Source: Thysanoteuthis rhombus (Eukaryota > Mollusca > Cephalopoda > Oegopsida > Thysanoteuthidae). Taken from it: a stretch of DNA of 64,000 nucleotides. Below, one piece after another: positions 11,791-22,939 of the stretch (position 1 is its first letter; every line of letters begins with the position of its first letter). The notes under the pieces were generated by a model. It was not told where the DNA came from, ran no database searches, and saw only the letters and a program-made list of their open reading frames with translations. The stretch lies in NCBI GenBank assembly GCA_963457665.1, contig OY735215.1:35148172-35212171 (forward strand), read 5' to 3'. A program made the position numbers and the translations under genes.

Positions 11791-12215
11791 TATTGTGCTG
11801 TTTTGTGATCTCTCCAAGTAAGGTTGAGTATAATTCTTTCCTGAGCACATTGCATGGTTCTCAGTTTGAGTGTCAGTCCCTTGGTTAGGTTCCATGTTCC
11901 AGCTCCATAGGTGATTATCGGATTGATGCATTGGTTGTATACCTTTCTTTTTAGGACTAATGGGATTTTCTTGTTCTTGAAGGTTGGGCTTGTTGAAAGA
12001 ATGGCAGACGACTGCTGGACATCACAACTCATAACGTAGATCCCCAGTGATAATATATGAAACTGTGACCGGCAGAAAATAAGATGGCGTGATGTACAAA
12101 ACAAGTTTAAGAAGTATTGGCTCCATGATGATCATGATAGAGAGGTCTGGTGAATTTTGGTGAAGGTCTATGTCCATTGACAGATGCTAAAAGGCTGCTA
12201 CTGCTGTTGATGATG
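11791..12215 (+). mobile_element. RTE LINE copy with inverted 5' part, flanked by 11-bp target duplication
   Basis: 11791 to about 11993 is RTE sequence on the minus strand (PTFKNKKIPLVLKRKVYNQC to [12 protein letters not shown]). About 11994-12215 is the following part of the same element on the plus strand (RMADDCW to the 3' end with GATGAT). AAATATTCAAA is duplicated exactly at 11780-11790 and 12216-12226. About 80 bases of element sequence are missing between the two parts. This is the structure left by twin priming. Confidence 0.85.
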
Positions 12216-12257
12216 AAATATTCAAACATGTGACCATCTTGTTATTTACCAAGATTA

Positions 12258-12485
12258 GCTTAGTTTCGCATGGCATTAGGCCAAATGTGGAGAAATGGGT
12301 GAAGGAAGATTGTACTATGCCAATCTTTCATATGGGGAGGGCCAATCAGCATTTAAAATCCTGGCAGTCACTTTGGCTTGAACACTTGAGTGAAATACAT
12401 AATTGATTGCTCAGGCCATGAAGCAGGTCACTAATGGATATCTCATATTAAAACTAAGTACCCCACGAACTAAGTCATATTAATT
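12258..12485 (-). mobile_element. SINE family 2, tail fragment
   Basis: Aligns with 897-1130 in the same orientation (GGTAGGAAGAT, TTGCCAA, GGGAGGG and GGCCATGA landmarks). The tRNA head is missing. Confidence 0.55.
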
Positions 12486-12524
12486 ATTAATATACCAATG
12501 TAGTATCTGCCAAAAATGATGGAT

Positions 12525-12960
12525 TTACTCAGGTATGGATAGATTATACAAATACATATTTTAGAATAAATGGCTTTATTGGAAACAAGAAAACACATGC
12601 TTTCAACAATTTTTTCTTGTCAATTTTCTTCTAATCATATCTTCTGGATTTTTTTTTCAAATTTGAATATAATAAGACAACAGCGGTAGGTAAGAAACAA
12701 ATTTCTTTTTTAATAAGTAACAAATATCAGTTTTATTCATGAAAAAATCAGAGATGCCTATGACTGTTTTCTGTCCTACTACAAAGATATCAGCAGCAAC
12801 AGCAGTTGTAGCGGTGATGTTGACATGAACATACATACACATTGCTGTGTGCTTTAGCATAAACAAACACAGAAACAAGCTTGCTCTACTCTCTTCATCT
12901 CCTCTGTTCACTTTAGCATGACATGAACCAACAAACAAGTGGCATTGGCTTTTATATCAT
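12525..12960. repeat. Repeat B (unknown class), copy 1
   Basis: A 430-bp dispersed repeat shared with 20885-21130, 49218-49640 and 62018-62450. Landmarks are TATACAAATACATATTTTAG, TCATGAAAAAATCAGAGATG and AAGTGGCATTGGCTTTTATA. It has no coding capacity that I can recognise. The class is undetermined. Confidence 0.65.
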
Positions 12961-12969
12961 GAAATTTAT

Positions 12970-14640
12970 CTTGTTATAATGGTGAATTGATGACAGTTTC
13001 ATTTAGAAATGCCTTGTGAAACAACTGACCATCTTGAAATAACCTTCGCATTGATGACATTATATGAAATGAGGAAATGGGGTTAATCCTGAGCAGGTTT
13101 CCATATCTCTTCAAAGTTTGGTTTATCATTCATTTTTTTTCTTATCTTTCACATTGTGTGAATTCAAACATATAGGAAACTGTATTTTATGAAGGATTTT
13201 CCTTAATTCTCTGCAAATTTGTTATTCATCAAGTGATAAAGATATTGGTACTTCTTGTACTTGAGCTGTCATAGGGAGGAGGAGATGGCTGGCACATTAT
13301 TTTGTCCATCTAGTTTTATTAGAGACTGTCAACCAAATCATTTGCCAAAACATTCAAATCAGGTTTTTTTCAGTTTTCAAGTCAATCTGGCTGGATCATG
13401 CATGTATGACATATGCAGGCTATACCACTGGTGCTAAAGGACTGAAAATTTAAACTTTCACTCATTACCATTTCTACGAGAAACATTTATTTTTGTGTTT
13501 TGAAAATCTCCCCCTGTAAGTTTTTCAGAGGGGTGGTGAAATTACAATGTAAGTCCCTGATAAATTGAATGCTACTTTGTGGAAATTTTATATTTTTAGT
13601 GATCACTACCCATATCCATGTACACTTTCCCGAAAGCCAAAACATCACCTCATCCCTACTGTGACAAAAGGACATCCCAAACTGACCCTTCTCATGCACA
13701 CACATGACAACTCCAACCCTTTCTTCTCCCAGAAAATAACTGTTCGGTTCCTTTCTACATCCAAATATGTAAACAGCTACCAGTGCTTTTGAAAATGCTG
13801 GTGCAACTCTAGCGAAATGCATCAAGCCTATCTTCATGACAATGAAATTTTTTGAGATGTTACACACTTGTTTTCTCAAATTTTCCACTTCCACGTTATC
13901 AAATTACCACCATCATTTCGTTGAATTACCTCATATCCACACAACAAACAAAAAGATCCCCTGAAAGATGGCCCAATTCACAGATGGTCATGCACCTTTT
14001 TCTCTGGATTACCAACTTTGCTATTATTGTGGTACGTGTATGTTACGCCAAATTGGGGAAATTGTCTATTTGATGAAATTTACTTAGTTTTTGTAAAAAA
14101 AAAAAAGAAAAAAGTTGAATTCAATTTGATTGCATAAACTTTTGATCGGAAAACATAGTTGCTTTATATCCATGTTTGGATTAAATAAACTTTTGATCAG
14201 ATTGAAAATTCATATTTGTTTTTTGCTAAAAAAGTTAAAACTATATATTTAGTTTTGAAGAATTTAAACATATCAAGCTGTATTGAAATCAGTCGTCCTT
14301 CTTGGTTAGTTTGTAGTGCAGAGGGAATGCATTCCTTTACTTTTTTTGGCATTTCTTCACTATCTTTATACCACTAAATTTCACCCTCTCTGCATCAGTT
14401 TGTACCCTCAAATAAGCCAAAACAGTGCATTGTGGATGAATATATTGAATCAAGATACTCCTAAAATGCGTTAACTTGGACGATTCATAGAAAATAATTT
14501 TTAAAAATTGCCTGTATATTCACTCACCCCATACAGCCTTTAAAATATAAAATGATTAAATCTTGAAAATTTTCTTCTGAATATGTTGGGGGGGGGGCAC
14601 ACCCCTTCTCTGAACTGCCCATCTGTTGAAACTTGCTTCT
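12970..14640. other. No recognised gene
   Basis: The longest open frame is 135 codons on the minus strand (13894-13487). I recognise no domain in it. A second open frame overlaps it on the other strand. I cannot support either as a gene. Confidence 0.4.
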
Positions 14641-14654
14641 CTCACCAGATCGTT

Positions 14655-14815
14655 ACACTCACTAAAACAGGTAATCTTTGGTTCCCTCACTTTTAGCACT
14701 ACAAGACTGGTAGTATGCATTCATAACCTTGCCTTAGGGAACTGAACCTCTTTTCTTACAGCCTCATGCTCTATCACTGGGCTACACCTACTAAAACATG
14801 ATATGGTCTATCCTA
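14655..14815 (-). mobile_element. tRNA-derived SINE-like fragment
   Basis: Minus strand: TAGCCCAGTGATAGAGCA (good A box) and GAGGTTCAGTTCCC (B box), 34 bases apart. No acceptor stem or intact cloverleaf can be drawn, so it is not a tRNA gene. No second copy is in the window. Confidence 0.5.
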
Positions 14816-14899
14816 TACAAACTGCAATAACCTCAAAGTTTATTTGTAATAGCAATAGAAATGTAAAAATCGATTTTGTCTCTAATTTTTAGATATTTG

Positions 14900-17560
14900 T
14901 AATAAATCATTTTCCGGTACTTCCAGTTTTCAATTCGATGATGATGTAAATAAACATCGAAATATCAGCAAAATTGGGGAGGAAAATTGTCTCTGTACTC
15001 TGGTAGTATGCTCTTCGGAGTTACCTTTTTATGGGTTATTTAATTTTAAGACTATGATTTTGGGTCTTTATGGGCGCCCGTAATTTTGTAGCCGTGGGCA
15101 TCGTGACACAGTGAGGAGAGAGGTTTGACAATTTTAGGGTTAAAAGAGCAGGAGTAACCTACATAGAAGGCGTGTGTCAACTGTCAAACCAGTCTTACAG
15201 CTCCAAGACCGGCGGTAACAAGACGAAGTCAAGTGCATATACATAAATTAAGTACGAATAATAATACTTAGCGATCTGAATGCGAACGACTTTTTTATAT
15301 TAGGTTACAGTATTATTTTGGTTATCCCTGTTTGTCCGTGAGTAAAAAGAATTTTTTTTAGTATATTAATTAATCTATTCTAATAGCCACTTCCCATACA
15401 ATTTGAACATGATAAGAATAATGATTTTCTTGTGAAGCTAAAGCGAAAAGCTTCAATATTCTCCTGAATTGACAATGTCAATAGATTTTCTTCATTCATA
15501 GACCACAAAAAGATCTGATTGATAACATCCGTAGTGGCTGTTATATTGAACACACGACAATAGACACCACTGGCTCCTCTATTGAACGCATGCTCGTCAT
15601 AAGAGGGGCACTTGCCTGTTCTTCGGTGAATAAGAAAATAAAAAAAGAATAATAACTGCTTATTTAGCGATGTGTGCATAATGTTTATATGCAAATGCCT
15701 CCGTTTACGCCAAGGAAATTATGACAGCCACTACCAGGATATTTCTTTTAACCTTGTCTGACACAAAATGACGCTTTTCTTTTTGTTCGTGATTTGAAAA
15801 CGGTAAACGGAAAAAGGAGCATATGCTTTCTCGCTTCTGTTTAAAGACTAAGGAAGAAGGAAGTGAAGGAAAGGGCTATTTGCTCATTACTAGTCGTAAT
15901 CAGGTGGACTTCTGTTTTCTGGAGCAGTGATTTTTCTTTTTTTCTTTCCTTTCTTCTCGGTAAGTTGCATTTTCGAATCTTAAAGAAGAAAATTAATTGA
16001 ATTAACTTTTTTAAAGTTGAGAATCGCGTACGACCTATTTAAACACATTTAGACAACATTGATTCTAAAACTTAATCTAAAATCACAGTGACAATTTTTT
16101 TTTAATTCAAGGAAAATGAAATCACATGTAAACTAATAGTCTTTTTTAATTAAAAAAAATGTTTATTTGCTGTCTTCAATACGTTTGGTGACAGGTTCAT
16201 GGAGAGCAAATGTATGTATCTGACCGCTGTTTAATAAATTAGTATAAAAAGAAAATAAGCTTTGAATAATTTATCAGTTCGAGTGAACACTGTAAATGAA
16301 GCTTTGAAATCTTGGTCTGTATTGCAAGAAAAAAAAATCGCATTTTCTGCTTTTAGAAGTAAATTGGCTTAGGTCCCCCCGCCCCAACCGCGTGGATTCC
16401 GAAAAGACTTGATACCGACTTTATTTTTTTTTTTAAATCTATTTTTTTTTAAACAGGTAATTTATTCGTGGAATACCTGTGTTAGGTTTATGGGAAAGGC
16501 TACCTTTTTAATTTTCACTTGCATCATTTTTTGCATAACAATCTTCTTTCTCTCCTGTATTTCTTTCCTATTTGACGTTTTTTTACCCGTCGAAATCCTA
16601 TTCTTGAAGTTAGAATTGTGCCCTTCTCTAAGTCGTTCTGTTATATTTACCCTCCATGAGCTTTTTTTCCCTTTCTGACTAAAATGTGAATGTTTACGTT
16701 TGTATTTTGATTGGAAAAACTTAATTTCTTTTGTTGTTTCTGTTAATAAGTAAGTGCTTTTAAAATCTGACTGAAATGCTGAGAGAAGGTTTACAAGTTA
16801 GTAGCCTGTGTCTTTTTTCTTTACAGACTGAAAAAAAAAATGAGTTGAAATCGAAAAAAACATCGTAGTCTAAAACTAATTGGTATTCGTCTTAAAAAAA
16901 AAAAAAACAGAACGAAAAAAAACCAGGTCGCTGACGTGCGACAGGGGAGTCAATAATTTGTGCCATGTGTTTGTGACGGCTGTCATCGTAGCAGCAGTCG
17001 TGAATTGTAAATGATAGACGCTCCAAAGTATAATATCACTTGGATAGTTAATTGTTAGGTGCTACCGGTGACCACACCTCTTCATGCTTGACTCTCGATT
17101 CGAATACTATTATTTGTCAAATGATTTTTTCTCGACACTAACCCTTTTATTGAACTCATTAATCATCACATTAGTAGATTTTTCTTTTTCCAAAAAAAAG
17201 TCATTAATTCGACAACAATAAAATTGTCGGGGTACTACTACCGTGTGTACCTGATTTTTTTCTTTTCTTGTAAAGTTCATTAAAATTTTGAAACCTGTAA
17301 CCCAGAATTAGAATTTGGTATTGCAAGTAAATGTTGTGTGCACTTGCTGCATCTCATCAGAGACGGGTACAGACGATACATTGCTCGGGGGTTGGAAGGG
17401 CGAAGAGCCAAGGAAGAAGAGGGCCCGAAAGTTTTTTTTTGGTAGATAGCTGTATAACGAAACTTTCAAGTCGATACGATATGTCCATAGGTTAAAAAAA
17501 AAGGTACTCGATTGTTTAATGTTTCACGATGTGGGTGAGATTGTATGGCTTGCTAAAAGA
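14900..17560. promoter_or_regulatory. CG-retaining, repeat-poor island; candidate promoter or 5' UTR exon area
   Basis: This stretch has visibly more CG dinucleotides than its surroundings (GGGCGCCCGTAA, CCGCGTGGATTCCG, GGTCGCTGACGTGCGACAGG) and none of the repeat families found elsewhere. CG|GTAAGT at 15958-15965 would be a strong donor for a non-coding first exon ending at 15959. TMTC4 needs an upstream 5' UTR exon, but 18 kb separates the two. The link is inference; an unrelated gene or a regulatory region is equally possible. Confidence 0.3.
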
Positions 17561-18450
17561 GGGTTTTAGCAGGTGAAAACAGGATGGCTACAAGACATAA
17601 ATGTTTAACCAGTGTATATAATTTAGAAAACAGCTTTGCACTACCTTAAAATTCCTCTCGGAAGCTGTTGAGCAGTGGACCAGTTGTCTCTAAAACTAAG
17701 ATATTTTTGGCTATTAGAAAAAATTATCCTTAGTTTTCTCCGTCCCCTTCGAAGTGGTTCTCCTGCAGTTTTCACTGGTTCTAAATTGGCGCAAGTTAAA
17801 CCCATATTTGGTACGGGGTGGGGGGTAATTTTTGATTAAGAGAGATTTTTTTTTCCCTTTATATCATCACAAAACAAATTTAATCATTCTATTCTCAAGT
17901 TCACGCAGAAAATTCCTAAACAGCCCGAGAGAAATTTCCCTATGTTTTGTTCCTGCGTTCGTAGATATAATTAAGTCAGTTTATTTGAAGATCCTGACAA
18001 CCTAGAAAAAATTGTTTTATTCTAAGAGTATGGTTTCGACCTGTCATTTTTTTTTTTATTGCCACACCACACTACGTTTCTGTTTCAGCTGATCCGTTCA
18101 CTTGCCTTCTCCTAGGGGTACAACCTGGCTGGAACGTTGTGGAGGGGGGTTCTCGTATCATTTTTTTTATTTTCTTTTTTATTTTCTCCATCCAGGTAGT
18201 ATCCATCAATCTTCTTTTTATGGTTAGAAATTCCGTAAAAATAGATTGCTAATTTCGTTGGCATTGTCTGAACACTCTTTCTTTGTCCATATGGATTATT
18301 GCAATTGTACACCTGAGGAAAGTTGAGGAATAGCCAGAAACATCAGTGGTAGAAAGAATGAGATCAATACTATGAACACCTCTTAGAATGATGATGACTG
18401 TTTGTCTTCTTAAAACTATGGAATGAAAATTATTCTATGTCTGCTATATG
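17560..18450. other. No recognised feature
   Basis: AT-rich with T-runs. Nothing identified between the CG-retaining stretch and the SINE-like repeat at 18455. Confidence 0.45.
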
Positions 18451-18454
18451 GCAA

Positions 18455-19200
18455 TCAATGTCCGTTTGGATTGTGTAATAGTTAACATGTCTACATTACA
18501 TGTAGAAGGTCCTGGGTTCAATTCCTGATATGATCAAAGAGTGTGGAAAAGTCTTCATTATGACAAATTTCCCTGGGAACTCTGGAAATTGGGTACACTC
18601 TAAGCTGTGTGATCGAGGTGGAGATATCCCTTCTATGGACTTGCATCCTGCTTATAGGCATGTGAGAACTCATTCTATGAGTGAGGCAAAAGGCTTGATA
18701 TCCCCAAAATTTCCCACTGTTTTGCCAAAATTACCCAGATTGGCCCCTACCCCACCTTTTTCATACACCTATGACTGTCTGGGGTTGGTCATGAAAACCT
18801 GTAAGAATAAAGTCATAGACATGAAGCTTGTGAGCATCACTAATTCATACTCCATTGGGGGGACAGTGTTCCCCTACTTTACAGTTTCCAGGATGTTATA
18901 ACATCTACCCCCACCCTTCTCAGAATCCGCCCCACCTACCTGAGTAAACCCCTAGTTCCTAAAACCCATTCCCATCACTGCTCCATTGGGAGTTCTCTCT
19001 AAAGAGTTGGACACTTAACTTTTTTACTTGATGATCTATATAAAAGTTGAAAGCCCTCAACTTTCTGTGATGTGAATCGCATGGAAACTTCCCTGGAAGT
19101 CTTTTTAAATAGTTTCTTCATATTTCAGTAAAATGTCTCAACCACTTTTTAAGAAACCAGTCAAATGTTGAATTTAAGTGTTTCAGAAATTAGTAATTTA
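18455..19200 (+). mobile_element. Long tRNA-headed SINE-like repeat, copy 2
   Basis: tRNA-like head at about 18465-18530 with B box GGGTTCAATTCC, then about 670 bases of body. The final 120 bases match 1-120 (minus) closely. An open frame at 18530-18901 ends in GLVMKTCKNKVIDMKLVSIT and NSYSIGG, similar to GMVIKICKTKILDLKLASII and NSFSIGG in copy 1. Confidence 0.65.
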
Positions 19201-19547
19201 GAACAGATGTTTTCAAGAAAATCTTTCCTGTGGAGTGTCGTAAGCTTAACCTATTTATAGAGTACAGTTTGTAGGGAGTCTTGATTTCTCCAGTTCTCTC
19301 TGACATCTCACCCTTTCTCTCTCTCATATTCAAACATATATTAAGAATAACTGACAAATTTTATCTTTACTTTTTAGTTAATTTTCCTGCTCGCATATAA
19401 ACTTTCTATTAACAAGATCAAAATTTTGTGAAATTTTGGTAGGTTTTGAATTTCTAGATCTTCGGACCATTGTTGGTCAGTATCGAGAAAAAGTGATAAA
19501 TGTTATTTATGTTTTGGATGTTGTTTTTTTAAAAAAAAAAAAAAAAT

Positions 19548-20165
19548 ACATCATTATCTGCCCATTGGTGACCATCGTTGGACATAACCCTTCCCTAAGA
19601 TTTATCTCTATCATGGGCATTTTGGAGCCAGTAATTTCTGAATTTATTCATCTCATCACACCATCTCACTTTCTGTCACCCACCATTTCTCTCTAGGGAT
19701 CCACATTGTGAGTTGTGATGTCCAGCGATGGCTGACATTCATGCAACTTGACCAACCTTTTACCATTTGAGTTTTCCAATGGGTTCTGTGATGCCTTGGA
19801 CTACTGTCTTTTCTTTGATATACTGTGCTACTTATGATCTCTCCACGTGAGGTGGTGCATAATTCTCTCATGTTGCATAGCTCTCAATTTGACGGTCAAT
19901 CTTTTGGCTAGGTTCCATGTTTCAGCTCCATAGGTAACTATTAGGAGGATTCATTGGTTGTATACCCTTCTTTTTAGGACTAGTGAAATTTTCTTGTTCT
20001 TGAAAGTTGAGCTTGCTCTACTGTAAGCTTGCCAACCCAGTGTGATTCTTCAACTTATTTTTTCTTCTGATGATGACTTCATGGAGACTCGCTGTCTTGG
20101 GTAGATGTAGTGGTCTACAATACTCTAGCTCTGCATTTTTGATTTTGATCGATGTGTCTTTGTTC
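19548..20165 (-). mobile_element. RTE LINE relic, RT C-terminal region to 3' end
   Basis: Minus strand. Recognisable parts include the thumb/C-terminal region (KNKKI.LVLKR.VYNQ, AETWNLAKRL, MRELCTT) and the conserved 3' terminal part. No GAT tail is preserved at 19548. Diverged. Confidence 0.8.
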
Positions 20166-20169
20166 CCAA

Positions 20170-22135
20170 CATGTTTTTTCTTTTAAATTGAGTAATCATA
20201 ACTAAATATGTTCAAATTTTTTCAAATGTGTAAGTGAAACCCATGCTTTATCTATATCTATATATATTTAGATAAGATCCTACAAAAAATGATTTGATTT
20301 GTAACTGTTCATTAAAAAGAAATTTAATCTTACTTTGATATAACTAGCTTTTAATCTAAGTATATTATGGGCAGGATATATATATATATATAATTAGAAT
20401 TTGTGTCCTCCACTGACAGCTGTTTCGTTGTATTATAATTTGTGTGTGTGTGTATGTATGTATATATATACATATATATATATTACTATTAATAATTTTT
20501 TTCTCAAGCATATTTAGTAAAACTACTATTCACTCTAATGCTGAGTGACACTATAAATTCTGGTTGTAGGAAAAAAATGAAACCGTAACCATGGCTGTAT
20601 TTTATCAACAACTTCATTCAAACCCTGTATGTAGGCAAGACCTCGGCTTTTTTATCACTTCCCTCTGACTTTGTCATTACTCCAGAGCTTCCCCACTTTG
20701 CTGTAGTCATTTTCTGCACTTTCTGTAAAGAAAAAATTTGATTAAGCCAGTTTCTCTTTTGTGTGGTCAAAATGTAGGAAAAAAAGGGATTCTCAATGGT
20801 TGGGAATTAACACAAGTGTTGGGCAGAATAGAGCTATTATATCTTTGAGTTGCATAGTACCTGTTAAAGATGAGGGAATTCTTTACGTGTGGATGAATTT
20901 ATACAAGTGTATATTTTAGGAAAAATGTATTTATTGCCAACAACAACAAAAAAAAAATGCACAAAATGAAAATTATTTATTTCTGTCAATTTTCTCCAAC
21001 TCTTCATATTTTCTGTTTTTCTTGGTTAATAATTAAAAAAAAAAATACAAGGTAACATAATTGGTTACAAAACAGAATAGATGCTCCAGCAGCAGCTACT
21101 TTTGTATCTGTGTGTTATTACCTCTTTCCTCTTTTTGCTTGCTCAAGGAGAAAGGAAAGTGTGGGATCATAATTGCTAAATTAGTCAATTTTTGTCCTTT
21201 TGTTTTTTTCTCTTTCAGTGAAAATCAACTATGAAAATAACTGATTAAATCTCAGTGTAATAAGGAATGTACTGTTTTTATTAGTTTGTTCTGGAATCTT
21301 GGTGTATAGCTTTTTCTTTTTGTTAAATTAGCTGAAAATGGAAAAAAAACTAGCTGATTTTAAGCATTTTTTTTAAAAGGCAGTTTTAGCTATAAATAAC
21401 ACTTGGCAACATTAGGTGGGATGGAGAAGAATTTTTTTTTTTTATTCTGTGTCAAATTTTGAGGACATTAGTTGCATATTAAATTAGCTTTTTCTTCTTA
21501 TTGAGTTTATTTTTTTAACTGGAATTTCCACTGGTTACTGCTAGTATACATTATTTTATGGCTCTATTTATCCACTTTGATCTAATAAATTCATACACAG
21601 GTAGAGTAGGATATGTCAAATACACTTGTGATATCACTTGGTGATCCTTGAGAGAAAACTTCAAAAATTCATGTCATTGAAAATGGGAAGACTCTTTTAG
21701 ACAAGATATTTTGCAGTGTCCTAAGTATTATTTGACTGTTTTATTGTCGGGAGGTATAAAATCTTATTTGTTTGGTTTAACGCTTTCATTGGCAATAAAG
21801 TTCTTTTAGTTCCAGAAGTACCAAAGTCTGTTTATTTGGTCAGAAGTTAATGAGACTTGCATATACACAGTATGCCCCAGAAAAATGTATACGTACTTAG
21901 TTTCATAATAGGTGTTCTGGTCTTTAACTGGAAGTTAATCAATCCCTTCCATAAGAAAAAATAGATAGAATAGAACATTCTATCTTTCCCGTGGAAGGGT
22001 TTAATTGACTTTCAGGTAAGAATCAGAGAAGCTATTAATTACTAAAATGTATAGACATTTTTGGAGACTTTCTTTTGTGTGTGCGTGTGCATGTATATAT
22101 ATATGTATATAATGTTTTTTTCCTTTTTTTATTTA
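20170..22135. other. No gene; repeat B fragment at 20885 and short TA/TG tracts
   Basis: Contains an inverted pair of about 20 bases at 21925-21985 (AAGTTAATCAATCCCTTCCA and its near-complement 21995-22015). Otherwise featureless. Confidence 0.4.
20885..21130. repeat. Repeat B, partial copy
   Basis: Shares TTATACAAGTGTATATTTTAG and the TTTATTGCCAACAA segment plus the following T-rich part with copy 1. The last third is missing. Confidence 0.5.
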
Positions 22136-22139
22136 AAAT

Positions 22140-22305
22140 GGCCTCCTGTTGTTATACAGAGAATCAATCACTTGACCTAGACAACATAAATAGAATAAAC
22201 GATCCAAGAAAAATTACTGCAGCAGCCCCATTTTTCTAATTTCTGTTTATTCTATTTATACTTTCTAGGCCAAGTGACTCAATCTCCATGTAACAACGGT
22301 AGGTC
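22140..22305. repeat. Palindrome with 61-bp arms built from SINE family 5 ends
   Basis: The left arm 22140-22200 and right arm 22245-22305 are inverted copies at roughly 80% identity around a 44-base loop. Each arm matches the 3' segment of the SINE at 44523-44576 (GACCTAGACAACATAAATA). It looks like two SINE ends head to head, or a foldback element. Confidence 0.7.
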
Positions 22306-22502
22306 ATTTCAAACACTTCCAAATGATATGATGTCTTCATAAATATTCCGTCGGGTTATATATCCATCTCCTAATATAATATAAATAATGAAAAGTGTAG
22401 ACATCTTTTTTAATCTATTCATTTTTTAAGTAGGTTTTTTGAGTTTTCAGATTTTTTTTTTCTTCCTCATAGTTGATGAGAAGAAGTGTAAGAATTTTCT
22501 GA

Positions 22503-22935
22503 AATTCAATGGAAACCATCATGTGACCAATGTCTTCTAGCAGCATGCTCTATTGGGGGTGATCAGTGAATAAATTACTTCTCTTGCCTTTTGTTGGGTG
22601 GTGATCACTAGAAGGGTTGTGGATAAAAAAAACAAAAAAAAATAAAACATGAATGCTACCAGGCACAGACTAACGGACCAATTCTTTATAAACCTATATT
22701 GTTAATTGAATTTCCCCCCCACCCCCACCCGTTAATTATTTTGTTGGATGAATTAAGGAGTTTTTTTGTTTTTTTTTTTTTCAAATGTAATGAGTGTGGA
22801 AATTTTCAGCACTTTAGTGCCATTGTAGTTGCCCGTATATGTGACACCTACATATATACATATCCAGCTAACTAGCAAGGTAGAATCACTTAAAAACTTG
22901 AGAAACCTATGTTGACAGTATTGGTTGATGGCTTT
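22503..22935 (+). repeat. Repeat A, near-complete copy
   Basis: Shares TGACCAATGTCTTCTAGCAG, GGGGTGATCAGTGAA, TTTTGTTGGGTGGTGATCAC and the 3' half (AGAAACCTATGTTGACAG). The opening GGTCTGGTTAGTCACTC is missing. Confidence 0.7.
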
Positions 22936-22939
22936 TAAT

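Noticed and set aside
13487-13894. Open frame of 135 codons on the minus strand
   Set aside because: No recognisable domain, an overlapping open frame lies on the other strand, and there is no splice or repeat context to support it.
14655-14815. A tRNA gene on the minus strand
   Set aside because: A and B boxes are good, but the acceptor and anticodon stems do not pair, so it is a SINE-like relic. The same holds for the heads at 30000, 44690 and 18465.
15380-15694. Open frame of 104 codons on the minus strand in the CG-retaining island
   Set aside because: No domain recognised, low-complexity start, and no second line of evidence. Kept only as part of the candidate regulatory area.
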